Of a stretch of DNA of 18,559 nucleotides, positions 1 through 7,700 are shown one piece after another. The translations under genes were made by a program, and so were the position numbers. Source of the stretch: an uncultured Rivibacter sp. (GTDB lineage Bacteria > Pseudomonadota > Gammaproteobacteria > Burkholderiales > Burkholderiaceae); contig CAMLNA010000089.1 of the NCBI GenBank assembly GCA_946481025.1, forward strand, positions 1 to 18,559. The letters run 5' to 3'. The notes under the pieces were generated by a model. The model searched no databases, was not told where the DNA came from, and saw only the letters and a program-made list of their open reading frames with translations. Every line of letters begins with the position of its first letter. Position 1 is the first letter of the stretch.

Positions 1-2
1 TC

Positions 3-53
3 TACTGGGACAAGTACCTGAAGCGCCGCGGCACCAAGGGCATCGACGAATGA
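3..53 (+). CDS. C-terminal end of a probable periplasmic sugar-binding protein (partial)
   Basis: Only the last 16 residues (YWDKYLKRRGTKGIDE) and the TGA stop are inside the window. Lysine-rich tails of this kind are common in periplasmic binding proteins of the ribose/xylose type. The gene sits directly upstream of the ATPase and permease of a carbohydrate ABC transporter, which otherwise has no binding protein here. The assignment rests mainly on position. A different sugar-related gene of the same operon is possible. The frame was chosen because the other two plus-strand frames give unlikely peptides or an early stop. Confidence 0.5.
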   Translation, partial: YWDKYLKRRGTKGIDE

Positions 54-111
54 AGCATCTGAGTCCGGCTGCGGGGAGCACACATGGCCTCTGAAGTGAA
101 CCCCCGATTCA

Positions 112-193
112 TTCACCGCCGAGGCGCGGAGGACGCGGAGGACCGCAGAGAACACCTGCATTCCTCCGCGAATCTCCGCGTCTCTGCGGTGAA
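112..193. repeat. Palindromic intergenic repeat, copy 1
   Basis: This is an 82-base imperfect inverted repeat. The ends are TTCACCGC (112-119) and GCGGTGAA (186-193), and the arms are built of CGCGGAG units. It fills most of the gap between the binding-protein end and the ATPase start. A second long copy lies at 9500-9592. The two share the leading ATTCATTCACCGC, and bases 161-180 are identical to 9551-9570. It looks like a REP- or MITE-like element able to fold into a long hairpin. No open reading frame of its own was seen. Confidence 0.8.
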
Positions 194-226
194 GGATGTT
201 CGCGGTGTTGTCCGGGAGCAGCCGGC

Positions 227-1753
227 ATGACACCGCTGCTCGAACTGCGCGGCATCACCAAGCACTTCGGCGCGTCACGAGCGCTCGCCGGAGTGCATTT
301 TTCGCTGCGGCGCGGGGAGATCCACGCGCTGTGCGGCGAGAACGGCGCCGGCAAGTCCACGCTGATGAAGATCATCGCCGGCATCCACCAGCCCGATGCC
401 GGCGACGCGGTGCTCGACGGCGAGAAGGTGGTGCTCGACGGCCCGGCGCATGCCATGCGCCTGGGCATCGGTCTCGTGCACCAGGAGATCGCGCTGTGCG
501 GCGATGCCACGGTGGCCGAGAACATCTTCATGTCGCACGTGAACGCGAGCCGTCGCGCATGGATGGACTACGCCGTCCTCAACGAGCGCGCCTCCAGGGT
601 GCTGGCGCGGCTGGGCTGCCAGGACATCGACCCCGGCCGCCGTGTCGAGACCCTGCCCATCTGCAGCCAGCAGCTGGTGGAGATCGCCAAGGCGCTGACG
701 CTCGACTGCAAGGTGCTGATCCTGGACGAGCCGACCGCCGCACTCACCGAGGTCGAGTCGGCGGCGCTCTTCCGCGTGCTGCACGACCTCAAGGCGCAGG
801 GCATCGGCATCATCTACATCAGCCACCGCATGGCCGAGATCTTTGCGCACTGCGACCGCGCCACCGTGCTGCGCGACGGCCGCGACGTGTTCTGCGGCGA
901 GATCGCGCAGCTGTCGCCCGACGCGCTGGTGCGCGCGATGGTGGGCCGCGACCTCGGCAACTACTACCCGGCCAAGCTGGCGGGAGGCGCCCCGGACGAA
1001 CCGCTGCTCGAGGTCGAGGACATCGGCGACGGCGAAACCGTGCACGGCATCTCGTTTGCGCTCAAGCGCGGCGAGGTGCTGGGCATCGCGGGCCTCATGG
1101 GTGCCGGCCGCAGCGAGCTGGCCGAAACGGTGTGCGGGCTGCGGCGTGCGAGGCGGGGGGCGGTGCGGCTCAAGGGCCAGCCGCTTGCGATCCGCAAGTA
1201 CGCCGACGCGCTGGAACACGGCATCGCCTACCTCAGCGAAGACCGCAAGGCCGCGGGCGTGTTCCTCGAGATGTCGGTGGCGCAGAACATTTCGTCCATG
1301 GCGCCCCGGCGGGTGAGCTCGCGCTGGGGGCTGCTGAGGCAATCGGCCGAGCGGCGGCTGGCCCAGGAGCTGGGGGCGCGGCTCAACCTCAAGTCCGACG
1401 GCGTGGCCTGCGAGGCGGCCAGCCTGTCGGGCGGCAACCAGCAGAAGGTGGCCATCGCCAAGCTGCTGGCCACCCACCCGGCCGTGATGCTGATGGACGA
1501 GCCCACCCGCGGCGTGGACGTGGGGGCCAAGTCCGAGATCCATCACATCCTGCGCGAGCTGGCGAACCAGGGCGTGGGCGTGATCGTCATCTCGTCGGAG
1601 CTGCCCGAGATCATCGGCCTGTGCGACCGTGCGCTGGTGATCCGCGAAGGCCGGCTCGTCGGCGAGGTGGCCGCCGCCGACATGACCGAAGAGACGCTGC
1701 TGCGCCTGGCCTCCGGCCTCGCGGCGGTGGAAGAAGCACAGGAGTTGCATTGA
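227..1753 (+). CDS. Sugar ABC transporter ATP-binding protein, RbsA/MglA/XylG type
   Basis: The 508-residue protein has two tandem ATPase domains, the normal layout and length for the carbohydrate-uptake (CUT2) class. It should sit on the inner face of the membrane and power uptake through the adjoining permease. Domain 1 has Walker A GENGAGKST (37-45), a Q-loop at Q86, Walker B VLILDEPT (163-170) and H-loop H200. Its signature is degenerate (LPICSQQ, 143-149). Domain 2 has the degenerate P-loop GLMGAGRSE (289-297) typical of the family, an intact LSGGNQQ (400-406) and MDEPTRG (423-429). The start is the ATG with GGGAG 8 bases upstream. Its TGA overlaps the permease ATG by one base, so the two are probably translationally coupled. 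The sugar cannot be read from the sequence; ribose, xylose, galactose, polyols and AI-2-like compounds are all handled by this family. Confidence 0.95.
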   Translation: MTPLLELRGITKHFGASRALAGVHFSLRRGEIHALCGENGAGKSTLMKIIAGIHQPDAGDAVLDGEKVVLDGPAHAMRLGIGLVHQEIALCGDATVAENIFMSHVNASRRAWMDYAVLNERASRVLARLGCQDIDPGRRVETLPICSQQLVEIAKALTLDCKVLILDEPTAALTEVESAALFRVLHDLKAQGIGIIYISHRMAEIFAHCDRATVLRDGRDVFCGEIAQLSPDALVRAMVGRDLGNYYPAKLAGGAPDEPLLEVEDIGDGETVHGISFALKRGEVLGIAGLMGAGRSELAETVCGLRRARRGAVRLKGQPLAIRKYADALEHGIAYLSEDRKAAGVFLEMSVAQNISSMAPRRVSSRWGLLRQSAERRLAQELGARLNLKSDGVACEAASLSGGNQQKVAIAKLLATHPAVMLMDEPTRGVDVGAKSEIHHILRELANQGVGVIVISSELPEIIGLCDRALVIREGRLVGEVAAADMTEETLLRLASGLAAVEEAQELH

Positions 1754-2787
1754 TGTCCAAGCTCGAAACCACAAGCGGCATGGCCGGCGCTGCCGCCCTG
1801 CCCATGGCTGCGCACCGTGCCGGGGCGCCGCCGGCCGCACGAAACCGGTTTGCCAGCATGCGCGAAGCCGGCCTGCTGATCATCATTGCGGCGCTGTGCG
1901 TGGCGATGAGCTTCGCGTCGCCGCACTTCCTCACCTGGGACAACGTCCGCGCGATGCTGCTGTCGTTCTCGATCGAGGGGATCGTCGTGGTCGGCATGAC
2001 GGTGCTGCTGATCGTGGGCGGCATCGATCTCTCGGTCGGCTCGGTGGTGTGCCTGGCCATGGTGATCACCGGCAAGCTGTTCCTGCTGGGGCTGGACCCG
2101 TGGACGTCCAGCCTCATCGCCATCGCCTGCTGCGCGCTGGTCGGCGCCATGATCGGCGGCTGCGTCACGGGCATCGGCCTGTCGCACTTCATCGCGTCGC
2201 TGGCCTTCATGGTGGTCGTGCGCGGGCTGTGCCTCGCGCTCACCCAGGGCACACCGCAGTCGCTGTTCTCGCTGCCGCCCGAATTCAAGTTCATCGGGCA
2301 GGGGGCGGTGGGCGGCATGCCGGCGGTGATCCTCATCTTCGCGTTCATCGTGGCGGTGAGCGACTTCGCGCTGCGCCGCGCCACGCTGCTGCGCAAGGTC
2401 TTCTACACCGGCAGCAACGAGAAGGCGGCGCTCTACTCGGGCATCCGTACCGGCCACGTCAAGTTCTGGGTCACGGTGCTGTGCTCCACGATGGCGGGGC
2501 TCGCCGGTGTGATCTACACCGCCCGCTTCGGCGCGGCCACGCCCACCTTCGGCGTGGGCATGGAGCTCAGCGTCATCGCGGCCGTCGTGATCGGCGGCGC
2601 GAGCCTCAAGGGCGGCTCCGGCACGGTGCTGGGCGCGGTGCTCGGCCTGGCGCTGCTGTCGGTGGTGACCAGCTCGCTGATCCTGCTCGACGTGTCGCCC
2701 TACTGGCAGGACGTCATCAAGGGCCTCATCCTCCTGGTCGCGGTCACCGTCGACCATCTCATGAACGTCAAGAAAGTCATCCGATGA
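1753..2787 (+). CDS. Sugar ABC transporter permease, RbsC/AraH type
   Basis: The 344-residue inner-membrane protein has multiple hydrophobic segments after an Ala/Pro-rich cytoplasmic N-terminus of about 37 residues. GGIDLSVGSV (89-98) is the hallmark of the RbsC/AraH/XylH permease family (BPD_transp_2). Later segments include the family-like stretch SVIAAVVIGGASLKGGSGT. It should form the channel for the ATPase encoded just upstream. The frame stays open far upstream, but the start at 1753 is favoured because it has AGGAG at 1740-1744, overlaps the ATPase stop by one base, and gives a family-typical length. The stop overlaps the next start by 4 bases (ATGA), which again points to one operon. 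Confidence 0.95.
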   Translation: MSKLETTSGMAGAAALPMAAHRAGAPPAARNRFASMREAGLLIIIAALCVAMSFASPHFLTWDNVRAMLLSFSIEGIVVVGMTVLLIVGGIDLSVGSVVCLAMVITGKLFLLGLDPWTSSLIAIACCALVGAMIGGCVTGIGLSHFIASLAFMVVVRGLCLALTQGTPQSLFSLPPEFKFIGQGAVGGMPAVILIFAFIVAVSDFALRRATLLRKVFYTGSNEKAALYSGIRTGHVKFWVTVLCSTMAGLAGVIYTARFGAATPTFGVGMELSVIAAVVIGGASLKGGSGTVLGAVLGLALLSVVTSSLILLDVSPYWQDVIKGLILLVAVTVDHLMNVKKVIR

Positions 2788-3767
2788 GAACGACCAGACT
2801 CGGTGCCTCGGGCATCGAATGCGAAGACGTGGGCCTGGGCACCTGGGCCATGGGCGGCTGGATGTGGGGCGGCGCCGACGACGCGGCGGCCATCGAGGCG
2901 ATCCGGGCCTCGCTCGATGCCGGCGTGCGCCTGATCGACACCGCGCCGGCCTACGGCCTGGGCCATGCCGAGGCGCTGGTGGGCACGGCGCTCGAAGGCC
3001 GGCGGCACGAGGCGGTGATCGCCACCAAGTGCGGGCTCGTGTGGCACACGGACAAGGGCACGCACTTCTTCGACGAGGAAGGCAAGCCCGTCCATCGCTA
3101 CCTGGGCCGCGACTCGATCGCCTACGAGGTGGAGCAAAGCCTCAGGCGCCTGAGGACCGACTACATCGACCTCTACATCACCCACTGGCAGGACGCCACC
3201 ACGCCGGTGGCCGAAACCATGGATGCGCTGCTGTCGCTCAAGCGCGAGGGGAAGATCCGCGCCATCGGGGTGAGCAACGTCGATGCGCCCACGCTCGCCG
3301 AATACCTGAAGCACGGGCCGGTCGATGCGATCCAGGAACGCTACAGCCTGATCGACCGCGGCATCGAGGCGCAGCTGGTGCCGCTGTGCAGGCAGCACGA
3401 CGTGGCGGTGCTCGGCTACTCGTCGCTGGCGCTCGGGCTGCTGGCCGGGCCGATGGATCCGCAGCGCCAGTTCAGCGGCGACGACCAGCGCAAGGACAAC
3501 CCGCGTTTCGCCGCCGGCAACCGCAAGCGGCTCAATGCGTTCTTCGCCGACATCGAGCAGGTGCGCGCGCGGCTGGACTGCACCTTCGCGCAGCTGATGA
3601 TCGCCTGGACCACCGCCTACGGCAGCGCCACGGTGGCGCTGTGCGGCGCGCGCACCGCCCGGCAGGCGGTCGAGAACGCCGGGGCCGGCAAGGTGGTGCT
3701 GAGCCGCGGCGACCTCGCGCTCATCGACGGCGCTGCCGACCGCCACCTCACGCCGCTGATGAGCTGA
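2784..3767 (+). CDS. Aldo/keto reductase, probably NADP(H)-dependent
   Basis: The 327-residue length is normal for the aldo/keto reductase superfamily, a TIM-barrel oxidoreductase of carbonyls and alcohols. The catalytic tetrad is visible: D52 and Y57 in IDTAPAYG, K82 in ATKCG and H134 in YITHWQD. The C-terminal half has the family's GYSSLALGLLAG segment. It resembles the IolS/YajO-type soluble members rather than the eukaryotic aldose reductases. The start overlaps the permease stop by 4 bases. Sitting between sugar transporter and aldolase genes, it probably oxidises or reduces the imported sugar or an intermediate. The exact substrate is unknown. Confidence 0.93.
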   Translation: MRTTRLGASGIECEDVGLGTWAMGGWMWGGADDAAAIEAIRASLDAGVRLIDTAPAYGLGHAEALVGTALEGRRHEAVIATKCGLVWHTDKGTHFFDEEGKPVHRYLGRDSIAYEVEQSLRRLRTDYIDLYITHWQDATTPVAETMDALLSLKREGKIRAIGVSNVDAPTLAEYLKHGPVDAIQERYSLIDRGIEAQLVPLCRQHDVAVLGYSSLALGLLAGPMDPQRQFSGDDQRKDNPRFAAGNRKRLNAFFADIEQVRARLDCTFAQLMIAWTTAYGSATVALCGARTARQAVENAGAGKVVLSRGDLALIDGAADRHLTPLMS

Positions 3768-3870
3768 CGAAGCACTGAACCCGAGACGACTCGCTCTTGC
3801 GTTGGCCGCGCCGGCCCGCGCAGGGGAGAAGCCGTCCCTACCGTTTGACAACGAACCAGGAGAAGAACGA

Positions 3871-4731
3871 ATGCCGACGAGCAAAAAGGCGAGGTTGAAC
3901 CGGCTGCTCAACAACGGGCGCTGCCTCGACATCGCGGTGGACCACGGCGTGTGCAACGAGCCCAGCTTCCTCTCGGGGCTGGAGGACATGCCCCGGGTGA
4001 TGGACCAGCTGGTGGCCGCCGGGCCCGACGCCATCCAGCTCAACTACGGCCAGGCCGACCTGCTGCAAGGCCGCGCCGGCCGCGACAAGCCGGCGCTGGT
4101 GATGCGGGTGGACATGGGCAACCCGTACAACGCGACGCGCCACCGCGTCATGTGGGCCGTGCTGCAGAACGAGCACGACCCGGTGCTGCCGGCGGTGCAG
4201 ATGGATGCCGCCTGCGCGGTGATCAACCTGTTCATGCTGCCCGACGAGCCGGACCTGTTTCGCCAGTGCGTGGCCAACATCGCGCGGGTGCGGGCCGACT
4301 GCGACCGCTACGGCATGCCGCTGATGATCGAGCCGCTGGTGATGGCGCCGCATGCCGAACGCGGCGGCTACATGGTCGACGGCGACGCGGAAAAGATCGT
4401 CACGCTGGTGCGCCTGGCGCGCGAGATGGGCGCCGACATCATCAAGGCCGACCCCACCAGCAACCCGCAGGACTTCCACCGCGTGGTGCAGGCCGCGCGC
4501 TGCCCTGTGCTCGTGCGCGGCGGCGGCAAGGAAGACCTGCAGCAGGTGTTCGCCCGCTCGCGCGTGCTGCTCGACCAGGGCGCCGTGGGCATGGTCTACG
4601 GCCGCAACGTGTACCAGCACCGCGACCCGTCGGCGGTGGTGCAGGCGCTGATGTCGATGATCCACCGCGGCGTGAGCGCCGAGGTGGCATGGAACCTCTA
4701 CGAGTCCGCCAGCGCGAAGCGGGGTAGTTGA
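3871..4731 (+). CDS. Class I aldolase of the DhnA/FbaB/LsrF family
   Basis: The 286-residue predicted TIM-barrel Schiff-base aldolase or thiolase resembles LsrF, archaeal class I fructose-bisphosphate aldolase and related enzymes (DeoC/LacD superfamily). Visible signs are LDIAVDHGV (19-27), the probable Schiff-base lysine K192 in ADIIKADP, and the phosphate-binding loops RGGGK (216-220) and YGRNVYQ (243-249). The substrate is probably a phosphorylated ketose, yet no sugar kinase lies in the window. An upstream TTG at 3802 is open in frame, but the ATG at 3871 with AGGAG at 3858-3862 is the better start. The 103-base gap before it is the first real spacing in the operon and holds a small GGCCG/CGGCC hairpin (3804-3816). 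The family is clear; the precise reaction is not. Confidence 0.9.
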   Translation: MPTSKKARLNRLLNNGRCLDIAVDHGVCNEPSFLSGLEDMPRVMDQLVAAGPDAIQLNYGQADLLQGRAGRDKPALVMRVDMGNPYNATRHRVMWAVLQNEHDPVLPAVQMDAACAVINLFMLPDEPDLFRQCVANIARVRADCDRYGMPLMIEPLVMAPHAERGGYMVDGDAEKIVTLVRLAREMGADIIKADPTSNPQDFHRVVQAARCPVLVRGGGKEDLQQVFARSRVLLDQGAVGMVYGRNVYQHRDPSAVVQALMSMIHRGVSAEVAWNLYESASAKRGS

Positions 4732-4735
4732 ACTC

Positions 4736-4757
4736 TTCACCGCGTCTGCGCGGTGAA
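4736..4757. repeat. Minimal palindromic hairpin, related to the long intergenic repeats
   Basis: A perfect 9-base inverted repeat, TTCACCGCG (4736-4744) and CGCGGTGAA (4749-4757), is separated by TCTG. Its ends match the termini of the long repeats at 112-193 and 9500-9592, as if the inside had been deleted. It begins 5 bases after the aldolase stop and lies 37 bases before the next start. A 9-pair GC-rich stem with a 4-base loop would be stable in RNA and could act as a weak terminator, attenuator or 3'-end stabiliser. The bases after it (TGCATTTCGGTTCTT) are only moderately T-rich. Confidence 0.7.
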
Positions 4758-4794
4758 TGCATTTCGGTTCTTGGCGAAACAGGAGACAACGGTG

Positions 4795-7700
4795 ATGAAA
4801 CGACTCAGGCATCTGTTCTCGGTGTTCGGACTCCTCCTTGCGGCGCTGCTCAGCCATGCAGCCGTCACAGGCCAGAGCCCCATGGTCACCTTGCAGAACA
4901 TGGCCACCGCGGTGACCGCGCTGGCGGCCGACGCGCTGCCGGTGCAGGGGCCCGGGCTCGGCAACCTCAGCTACACGCAGGCCGAGCTGTTCAAGCCGGT
5001 CTCCTGGATCCGGCGCGACGACCAGGGCGTGCCCGCGACCTACCCGGGCCGCAAGGCCTTCGGCCTGAACGTGGGGATCATGCACAAGGGCTACTTCCTC
5101 ACGCTGTTCGCGCCCGACAGCGGCCTGGGGCCGGGCGGCTTCCTGCTCTATGACGTGTCGAACCCGCGGGCGATCCAGCTCGTCAAGCGCGTCTACGAAC
5201 CCGAGGGCCGCACCGCCGAATTCCGGGAGGCGCATTCGATCGGTGTCTCCACCATTGGCGGCAAGGACTGGATCGTCGTCGCCACCACCAAGGGCGTCGA
5301 GTTCTGGGACTTCACCGACATCAACGACCTCAAGCAGGTGAAGAAGCTCGCGCTGCCCACGGTCAATGCCGGCGACTATGCCAACGTGAGCTGGCAGCTC
5401 TGGTGGCAGGCGCCGTATCTCTACGTCGCCTCGGCCAACCATGGCGTCTACATCGTCGATGCGCGCGACCCGGCCAATGCCGTGCTGGCCGACCGTGGCG
5501 CCGGCAAGCCCAACCCCGTGCCCACCGGCGAGCTGGGCGGCTTTCGCGTCGGGCCCATCTTCACCATGGGCAACCAGATGGTGCTGACCTCCATGGACAA
5601 CACCGACGGCTTCGCAAGCCTGGACATCTCGGACCCGTTGAATCCCAAGGTGCTCGACACCGTGACGTCGAACCCCAACTACTACGCCACCTGCTACGAC
5701 GGCCACAAGCTGCATGCCTCGGTGCGCGGCGGCGGCGCCAGGATGTTCAGCTACGACCTGTCCGACCGCAGCCGATTCGTCGCCGAGGACAACCGCCTCG
5801 TCATCGACGAGCAGCTGTACTGCGGCATCCAGGACCACTACGTGTTCCAGGGCGCGCAGGTGCGCGTGCACAAGGTCGACGTGAGCAACCCGCTGCAGCA
5901 CGTGGAGGTGGGGCGCGGCAGCCTCTTCGCCGACGGCACCGACGAGCAGTCGCATTCCGACCATGGCCAGGTCGCGCCGTTCGGCAACCTGCTGTTCATC
6001 GGCAACGACCATGGCTCCGGCAGCGGCTTCATGGTGCACTCCACCGCGCCGGACACCACCAGGCCGGTGGTGAGGCAGGTGTCGCCGGCCAACGGCGCCC
6101 GTGCGCAGGCGCTGAGCTCGCGCATCGGCCTGGGCCTGTCGGACAGCATCCTTCCCGAGACGGTGAATGCCGGCACCTTCATCGTGCGGCCGGTCGGCGG
6201 CAACACGCTGGCCGGCACCTACAGCGTGCAGCTGGGCATCGTCAACTTCTCGCCCAGCCAGCCGCTGCAGGCCAACACCACCTATGAGGTCTTCCTGCCC
6301 GCCGGCGGCGTGAAGGACTACGCCGGCAACGCACTGGGCACCGACTACCGCGCCACCTTCACCACCGGCACCGCGGTGGACATCGGGCTGGCGCACCACT
6401 GGAGCCTGGCCAGGACGCTGGCCGACCCGGTGAGCGGCAACGACGGCACCCCGACCACGGGCGACGCGTTCGACAGCATCGGCCTGAACTTCGCGCAACG
6501 CACCGGCGGCGTGGCGCTGAAGGACGACACCGTGGCCTCGGTGCTCGCCGGCACCGCCTCGCTCAGCTTCTACATGAAGACCACCCAGGTGGGCACGAGC
6601 CAGCCGTGGACGGCGCCCGGCGTGTTCGGGCGGGACCAGGCGAACGGCGCCGACGACGTGTTCTGGGGCTGGATCGACAACACCGGCCGCCTCAACCTGT
6701 CGGTGGGCGATGCCAACACCGGCAACCCCGGCACCAAGTCGCCCAACCCGGTGAACGACGGCAACTGGCACCACGTGGTGCTGACCCGCGACGCCGCTTC
6801 GGGTGCGCAGGCGATGTACATCGACGGCGTGAAGACCGGCACCACCGGCCGCACCGGCGCGCTGGGCCTGCGGAACAAGTTCCAGCTGCTCGGCCAGATC
6901 CAGGGCAATGCCGACTACTTCAAGGGCACGCTCGCCGACGTGCGGGTGTACCACCGCGTGCTCGGCGACACCGACGTGGCCGCCCTGCGGGCGCTGCCCA
7001 TCGTGGGCGACCCCGGCATCGGCAGCGGGCCCACGCTGGTGAACGGCCAGCTCGTGCTCAACCCCACCGTGCTGGGCGGCACCGCGCAGTACAGCTGGAA
7101 CTTCGGCGACGGCACCCGCACCGCCTTCGCCAACCAGCCGGGCACGACCTACAACTACACCCGCCCCGGCCACTACAGCGTGACGCTCACCGTGCGCAAC
7201 GCCAACGGACTGGAGAGCTACTACAGCTTCAACGTGACCGTCATCAACCCGGTGACCGCCACCGCGCCCACGCACACCGGCAACATCACCGGCGATGCCA
7301 ACAACGTGTACAGCCTCGATCCCGACGCAGGCACGGTGACCTCGATCGACGCGCAGACCCTGGCCAAGCGCTGGGAAGTGAAGGTGGGCCGCGAGCCGCG
7401 TACGCTGGCCGTGGGCCCCGATGGCCGCATCTGGGTCACGGTGCAGGACGAGGACAAGCTGGTGGCGCTGAATGCCGCCGACGGCAGCACCTCTGCCACC
7501 GTGTCTCTGGCCTACGGCAGCGGCCCCTACGGCGTGGTGTTCACACCCGACCGCACCAAGGGCCTGCTCACGCTGGAGCACAAGTCGGTGCTGCACAGCT
7601 TCGACCCGGCCAACGGCGCCATCACCGGCACGCTGTCGCTGGCCGGCGCGGTGCGAGGCATCGCCGTGAGCCATGACTCGCAGGCGGCCTACGTCACCCG

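Noticed and set aside
196..1752. Upstream extension of the permease frame through the whole ATPase gene
   Set aside because: The translated extension is Arg/Ala/Gly-rich and unrelated to any transporter part; the ATG at 1753 has a ribosome site and gives the family length.
1896..2783. Upstream extension of the aldo/keto reductase frame inside the permease gene
   Set aside because: The extension is Arg/His/Gly-rich shadow sequence; the ATG at 2784 overlaps the permease stop and gives a complete reductase.
2700..4043. 447-codon minus-strand frame over the reductase and aldolase genes
   Set aside because: It has no recognisable motif and the opposite strand carries the full catalytic tetrad and aldolase motifs.
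3838..7674. Open frame of 1,278 codons on the minus strand across the aldolase and mosaic-protein genes
   Set aside because: It is His/Arg/Val/Gly/Ala-rich low-complexity sequence with no domain, opposite clear genes; long antisense frames are expected at this GC content.
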